In this document: positions 58,322 to 64,000 of the stretch, piece by piece | Layout of the letters: the number at the start of each line of letters is the position of its first letter | Position numbering within the stretch: position 1 is the first letter of the stretch | DNA from: Przewalskia tangutica | Taxonomy: Eukaryota; Streptophyta; Magnoliopsida; Solanales; Solanaceae | Direction of reading: 5' to 3' | NCBI GenBank assembly: GCA_029844215.1 | Contig: CM056723.1 | Span: 6,346,980-6,410,979 of the forward strand | Length of the DNA: 64,000 nt | Notes under the pieces: model-generated | The model's input: the letters and a program-made list of their open reading frames with translations, nothing else | What the model was told of the DNA's origin: nothing | Databases searched by the model: none | Translations under genes and position numbers: made by a program

Positions 58322-59044
58322 GTCCATACTTTATTGGTTCATTCTTCTGTTCCTTCATTTTTGGCATCATGCGCTACAAATGGCTACCGATCTACTCAAT
58401 ATTCTTCCCTATAAGGGTTTGGCATATTCATCTCCTCTCAAAGTCTTATACAATAAAACTCCGTCATATTATCACCTTAGGGTCTTCGGATGCTTATGTC
58501 ATCCATTGTTTCCATCCACTACGATCAACAAACTTCAGGCACGATCTACTCCTTGTGTGTTTTTGGGTTTTCCGTCAATCACCGTGGTTATAAATAATTT
58601 GATTTGTCCTCTAAACAAATCATTATTAGTCGTCATGTTCTCTTTGATGAATCTCAAATTCCCTTTTCTAAAGTAAAAACCCCAGTGTCTAGTTCTTTTG
58701 ATTTTTTGGATGAGGATGTCTCCCCTTATGTTCTACACCATTTTTCAGATTTCCCCGAAAAAACACCGTCAGCGCCGCGATCCTGCATTTCTGGCGTCGC
58801 GGCGCCTTCGACGGTAATTCCTGAAATTTTCGACAATTCCCAAAATTCACCCAATCCAGCCCAGAGTCATGGTCCAGTCACTCACAGTCAGCGTGGTATT
58901 TTTAAACCAAAGAGACATTTTAATTTGAATTATAATGTTCTTAAATCTCCCTTACCCCGTAATCCTGTGTCTGCCTTAAATGACCCTAATTGGAAAATTG
59001 CCATAACCGAGGAATATAATGTTCTTATTAATAATAAGACATGA
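58322..59044 (+). pseudogene. Copia C integrase C-terminus and hinge
   Basis: Encodes FWHHALQMATDLLNILPYKG (frameshifted start), YYHLRVFGCLCHPLFPSTT and TPCVFLGF, then the hinge with a GC-rich insert SAPRSCISGVAAP and PRNPVSALNDPNWKIAITEE. A stop follows NNKT at 59042. Confidence 0.9.
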
Positions 59045-59047
59045 GAG

Positions 59048-60435
59048 TTGGTACCCCGTCCATCTGGTGTTAATATTATTCGGTCTATGTGGATTTTTGT
59101 TCATAAGAAAAATTCAGATGGTTCATTTGCAAGACATAAGGCTAGACTTGTAGGTGATGGTAAGACTCAACAGGTTGGTGTGGATTGTGGTGAGACGTTT
59201 AGCCCGGTGGTCAAGCCGGCTATCATTCGCACTGTGTTTAGCTTGACTCTTTCAAAATCATGGCCCATTCATCAGTTAGATGTGAAGAATGCTTTTCTAC
59301 ATGGCGATCTTCAGGAAACAATGTATATGCATCAGCCCTTGGGGTTCAGGGATACTAGATATCCTAATCATGTTTGTCTATTGAAGAAGTCCTTGTATGG
59401 ACTTAAACAGTCTCCACGGGCTTGGTATAAGAGGTTTGCTGATTTTGTTTCGACCATGGGTTTTTCTCACAGCAGGTCTGATAATTCATTGTTCATATAT
59501 CATCGAGGTTCTTCCATGACTTATATATTGTTATATGTGGATGATATTATCTTAACTGTCTCAGAAATTCTGATGCTTTGAGAAAGTCTATTATGACAAT
59601 GCTCAGTTCTGAGTTTGCCATGAAAGACTTGGGCCCCTTGAGCTATTTTTTGGAGATTGCAATTACTCGTTATGCAGGTGGATTGTTCTTAACACAGATG
59701 AAGTATGCAACAAAAATCATTGAGAGGGCTGGGATGTCATCCTGTAAGTCCACTTCTACTCCAGTTGATACTAAACCCAAGTTGGGTGCTGCCGACTCTC
59801 GTATGGATCGACCCAGCCATCGTAGTCTTGCAGTAGCCCTTCAGTATCTTACGTTCATGCGACCAGACATTACATATGCAGTCCAGCAGGTGTGTTTGTT
59901 TATGCATGATCCCAGAGTTGAACATATGAATGCGCTCAAACACATACTTAGGTACATTCAGAGAACACTGGATTATGGTTTGCATTTGTACCCTTCGTCG
60001 ACGTCTACACTTGTCTCATATCTGAATCTTGATTGGGGTGGTTGTCACGACACGGGCGTTACGTCGTCTATCAGATTTTTGGGTAATAACTTGGTCTCAT
60101 GGTCTGCCAAGCGTCAATCAACGTTTTCACGTTCAAGTGTAGAGGCCGAGTATAGAGGGGTAGCCAATGTGGTTTCTGAGTCATGTTGGTTACGAAATCT
60201 ACTGTTAGAGCTTCATTGTCCTATTGAGAAGGCTACCTTGGTGTATTGTTATAATATAAGTGTCATCTACCTTTCTGTTAATCCAGTTCAGCACCAGCGT
60301 ACTAAACACATAGAGATGGATATTCACTTTGTTCGAGAGAAGATAGCCAAAAGGACAAGTACGCGTCTGTCATGTTCCTTCAAGATATCAAATTGCAGAC
60401 ATCTTTACAAAAGATCTTCCCTCAATCCTTTTTGA
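59048..60435 (+). pseudogene. Copia C reverse transcriptase and RNase H
   Basis: Two overlapping frames. 59048-59581 holds IIRSMWIFVHKKNSDGSFAR, KNAFLHGDLQETMYMHQPLG, SLYGLKQSPRAWYKRFADF and the catalytic YVDDIIL. A one-base slip near 59570 moves to 59578-60435 with LGPLSYFLEIAITRY, DITYAVQQVCLF, WSAKRQSTFSRSSVEAEYRG and KHIEMDIHFVREKI. Synthesis of cDNA and removal of RNA were its roles. The best-preserved pol of the three copia copies, but still frameshifted. Confidence 0.93.
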
Positions 60436-60490
60436 AGATTTTAGAGACAGTTTCAGCGTACGAAGACCGCCCGCTATGACTGCGGGTGTG

Positions 60491-60742
60491 TGTTAAAGTG
60501 TATTGGGCTCTGGCCCAATTCGGTGCCAGCCGAGAGTCTCCATGTGTGGGACTCATTCTCTTTCCTTTGTATATTTGGTGAATATTAGACTTAAGTTTGT
60601 ACCTTAATTAGTAGTGTAATATTACCATAATTATAAAGTTAGTATTCTTATAGAATAGAGATTCCTAGGTAGAATAGGAAGAGGATCTTCCTTGTAACTT
60701 GTATATATATGTCTTTCATTAATAAGAATAATCAAGAGATTA
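60491..60742 (+). repeat. 3' LTR of copia C
   Basis: Starts TGTTAAAGTGTATTGGGC after a purine-rich TGCGGGTGTG and runs through a TATA-like CTTGTATATATATG. No CA end is seen; LINE coding (LVNGEPSPHFD) begins at about 60745, so the end is approximate. Confidence 0.7.
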
Positions 60743-62110
60743 TTTCTTGGTTAATGGTGAACCCTCTCCTCATTTTGATGCTAAGAAAGGCTTGAGACAA
60801 GGTGATTCAATATCCCTTTATCTATTTTCCATTGCAATGGAGTATCTCAGTAGACTGTTATCAGATCTTAAAGGGAATAAGCAGTTCACGTACCATCCTA
60901 GGTGTGGTAAACTTGGCATCACTCATATGTGTTTTGCTGATGATTTACTCTTGTCTTCTAGAGGGGATGTACAGTCAATCACAGCTGTGAACAATTGCTT
61001 TCATGTTTTTCCTCCGCTTCTGGGCTCCAGGCTAATATAGGTAAGAGTTATATATACTTTGGGGGTGTCAAACAACCTGATATAGCTCACATACTGCAGC
61101 AACTTGGTTATACTGAGGGTGAACTTCCTTTTAGATATTTGGGCACTCCTTTATCTACTAGAAAGCTCATTCTTGTGCAATGAACGCCTCTAATAGAGAA
61201 AATTGTGCAAGAATTACTTCATGGAAAACTTAAAAACTCTCACATGCTGGGAGGGTACAACTAGTTCAGTCAGTCCTGTTTGTAATACAAGCTTACTGGG
61301 CTCAATTATTTGTTATTTCAACTAAGGTGTTACAAGCCATTAATTCATATTGCAGATTTTATATATGGTCAGGCATCAATACTATCACTAAAAAGTCTTT
61401 GGTGACATGGGATATGGTATGTTTGCCCAACTCTGAGGGGGGTTAAATTTGATCAATATATATCAATGGAATAAGGCAGCAATAGTTAAGACATGTTGGG
61501 ATGTATCTAGTAAACATGACAAGTTGTGAATAAGGTGGGTACATGCTTTTTACATAAAAGGTCAAGATTTCTATTATGTTCGTATACCTAAACAAGCATC
61601 ATGGATGATTTGGAAGATTTTGGAAGCAAGAGTGACACTACAACAGTTGCATTTCAATCCTACAGTTCCAAAGAGTTTCATTAAACAAGCTTATTTGCAA
61701 TTGATTGGTGACAGAGCAAGGGTATCTTGAAAATGTATGGTTTTTCACAATGCAGGCAGACCAAAGGCTTAATTTACATTATGATTACAACTGCAAGGAA
61801 TATTACTCACTTTAGATAGATTAGCAAGCTGGGGAATGAATGCCAGTTATGTGTTTTGTGTGAGACACACAATGAGTCAAGAGATCACCTATTTGTTCAT
61901 TGTAGTTTCTCACAGTTGATATGGCAAAAGTTGATGAGACGAATTCTGCAACCTCAACTTCTTTCTACAACTTGGGATCAACATATGCAATGGATCCTCA
62001 GCAAGTCCAAAGGAAGATCACAACAAGCTCAATTGTTTAAAATGGTATATACAGAAACAGTGTATGCTATTTGGCTAGAGATATTGCTTATCATTGCCTT
62101 GTTAGAGACT
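60743..62110 (+). pseudogene. LINE reverse transcriptase fragment with zinc-knuckle end
   Basis: Encodes LVNGEPSPHFDAKKGLRQGD, YLFSIAMEYLSRLL, MCFADDLLLSSRGD (FADD catalytic motif, about 60930), ASGLQANIGKSYIYFGGV and FRYLGTPLSTRKL. After frame changes come CETHNESRDHLFVHCSFSQL and IWQKLMRR (zf-RVT). The 5' half is not present upstream. Multiple frameshifts; inactive. It differs in sequence from the LINE at 12870-23880. Confidence 0.88.
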
Positions 62111-62111
62111 T

Positions 62112-62360
62112 AGAGCCCCTAATCCGAAGCCCTAGACCAGTTGGTCTTGAAGGCAGAGGGTATCCTCATTGGGTGGTGTGGGAGAGGCAGTCACAAGTTG
62201 AAACCGAGTAACGCTTTGCGCTTCGCCTCTTGGGGGGACTCGCACACTGCTTGCCAAGTGTGGTTTAACGGGCGGCGTGGTTTGCGGTATTGCGTCGATC
62301 AGGGTTCTGCTGTCTTGTATTGAAGAAGAATGCGGGTTCGCCGTCAACAAAAAAAAAAAG
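62112..62360 (+). repeat. SINE-like retrosequence ending in poly(A)
   Basis: A GC-rich ~240-bp segment in AT-rich DNA (GTATCCTCATTGGGTGGTGT ... CGGGCGGCGTGGTTTGCGG ...) ending in CAAC(A)11. No target duplication found. It could be the 3' end of the preceding LINE instead. Confidence 0.4.
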
Positions 62361-63390
62361 TCATGTATTCCAGTTTCTTTTTTAATGTTCTAATGTTCAA
62401 CTAGTTAGCTTTGAATTTGTAGTAGTAATTTTCTGATTTAGAGAGTAATCCAGTTGTAATTGGATTACAATTTTGTAATGTTGCATATTGATGATTAATA
62501 CAAGCTATATAGTTATAAAAAAACGTATATTATTTCAAATGTTATAGAAACGATAAAAGGAAAGATATAAAATTCATAAACTTGTATTATTGGGTATTCT
62601 AAAGTCTTTACTAAATGAATATAATGACCCCATCAGTCTAAGCTCCAAAAAAGTCACCCAAAGTTTTTTCTTTTCGACAAATAAACTTTGAATATAATAA
62701 ATATAAAAAATTTGAATTCAAAATTAACCCCAGAAAAGAAAAGAATTTAAAATCCTACCCATTACATTATCCATTTCATTATACATTAAATTTAGAATTT
62801 AATAAGTGTACTTTGTTGCCTTATTTCTTTGCATTAATATTTGAGTGAGTAAATAATTAAACGTCTTCTTTATTTATCATCAATAATAACTCTAGGATTA
62901 GTAATGAACTCTTTATTTTTTCAACAGATATGCCTAATAATCAAGAGATTTAGAAAACTCATAGTTTTGGAAAATCTCTAAATTACGACAATAAGTATTG
63001 GATTTTTAAAAACTTTTTTTTAAAATTCAGTTTTGACCATGAAAATAAGTTGTATTTAAAATTTGAAAAACAACAAAACCTTATTAAAAAGTACATTTAA
63101 ATAATAAAATGATATTTGCAAAAACTATAGCTAAACACGACTCCAAATTCAAAATTTTTAAAAAAGTGATTTTTGTTTTTGTTTGTATGGCCAAAACGCC
63201 TACTTATCTTGGAATTGAGGTTGTTGTATTAGTATATGCTTTGTATTCAAACTGTGTGGCATTTCATGTAATAATTAGCAAAAGAATGCCCTATATCTAT
63301 ACGCCTCTATTAATGTTTTTTTGTTTTTGTTTTTAAGTTACAACGGTCAAAAATCATTTTCAAATACCTAGTAACAGCCATAAAATCTAA
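62361..63390. other. AT-rich intergenic, nothing recognised
   Basis: No coding signatures, repeats or RNA genes supported. A 75-codon frame at 63109-63336 has no family features. Confidence 0.55.
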
Positions 63391-63576
63391 GCTTTTATAA
63401 GTATTTGTCTCACCTCACGCGCATATACACACAGCTCTTCGCCTCCTCTCTCAATTAAAACAAAAATAAAATCACCAATTTTAATCACTCTTTTTCTTTT
63501 CAAATCAAATCACTAAATTCTCTCTCTCTAAAATCTTCTCTCTAAAACATCGCCGTTGTTAAATCTCTCAACGTCG
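63391..63576 (+). promoter_or_regulatory. Putative 5' UTR exon and splice donor of a downstream gene
   Basis: TTTATAAGTA (63393) could serve as a TATA box. A CT-rich leader (CTCTTCGCCTCCTCTCTC, TTCTCTCTCTCTAAAATC) leads to CAACGTCG|GTAAGTCTACG, a strong donor at 63577. This mirrors common plant genes with an intron in the 5' UTR. The coding part lies beyond the window. Confidence 0.55.
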
Positions 63577-64000
63577 GTAAGTCTACGCCATTTATCTGTA
63601 TCGTACGTATATATGCATATGCATCGATCCATGCATTTCCTTGTTATTTGAATGATGAATTTATAGCATCGATCAATCGTGTTTCAATTTGACGGTAAAT
63701 TTGATATTTGACGTGAAAAATTACATTTTACCTATCCTTAAAACTGTTTCAGCGCATTTGAGTTGGAAGCTTCTATTTTGCTAAATCAAGTTTTTGTTCT
63801 CAGATTTGAAATCGAGTTTGAAGGAAAATATTTTATGCATAAACTAATAAATCTTAGAATGCGGTATGCCTATTTATAATAGCGTGAAACGTGACTAAAA
63901 AAAAGAAAAACATATTCCTATATACATTTTGACTATAAATTTCTAACTAGACATGAATTAAAATACCAAATCTTAATTAATTTTGATTTTCTGCAACTTT
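63577..64000 (+). other. Putative first intron of the downstream gene
   Basis: T/A-rich, no acceptor-plus-coding combination identified before the window ends. Confidence 0.4.

Larger units (their letters stand above)
54805..60742 (+). mobile_element. Copia element C, 5'-truncated, split by a gypsy solo LTR
   Basis: In order: pre-integrase zinc site, integrase core, [solo LTR 55351-58316], integrase C-terminus, hinge, reverse transcriptase, RNase H, purine-rich tract, 3' LTR from 60491 (TGTTAAAGTG). The 5' LTR, Gag and protease are missing; the hAT element abuts the left break. Several stops (for example 55036, 59042) make it inactive. The protein is close to elements A and B. Confidence 0.92.

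Overview
This is nuclear DNA from a flowering plant, and most likely an asterid close to Solanaceae. The reasons are: spliced genes with plant-type introns, dense nested retrotransposons (Ty1/copia, Ty3/gypsy, LINE), plant MITEs, and SINE tails of the TS and Au types. An RTE-type LINE tail of the sort common in Solanaceae and an intact VIP2/NOT2 gene also fit. The Solanaceae placement rests on recognised repeat and protein families, not on a search. I see no bacterial system, CRISPR array, organelle insert, rRNA gene or functional tRNA gene.

Layout. 1-6606: a Ty3/gypsy element with ~2.9 kb LTRs, a degenerate gag and no pol; a ~62-bp minisatellite sits inside each LTR. 7882-9402: a 1.5 kb solo LTR with a perfect 5-bp target duplication; a relative lies inverted at 13047-14558. 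9938-10400: a LINE ORF1 fragment. 10916-12455: a small copia deletion derivative. ~12870-23880: one LINE split by two solo LTRs and by a ~5.9 kb copia element (15221-21103), which is itself split by a 945-bp hAT element. 23880-28500: anonymous repeats, a Stowaway MITE carrying a SINE tail, and an RTE LINE 3' end. 28858-31593: an ankyrin-repeat membrane-protein pseudogene.

32365-44700 (minus strand): the one clearly intact gene, VIP2/NOT2, the CCR4-NOT subunit. I resolved 13 coding exons that join in frame to 659 codons. Its introns hold a 2.2 kb Mutator-like element with 9-bp target duplications, containing a hAT element with a tRNA-like segment, and an Au-type SINE remnant. 44945-46010: an ~85-bp tandem repeat just upstream of the gene. 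46260-53125: intergenic DNA with SINE and MITE fragments. 53126-54804: two hAT-type elements. 54805-60742: a third copia element split by a perfect gypsy solo LTR (55351-58316, target duplication ATATT). 60743-62110: a LINE reverse transcriptase fragment. 62360-64000: AT-rich intergenic DNA that ends in what looks like the 5' UTR exon and first splice donor of another gene.

No pathway is encoded here. The window is one housekeeping gene and one dead ankyrin gene in a well-preserved bed of transposons, where nesting order, target duplications and microhomology joins can be read base by base.
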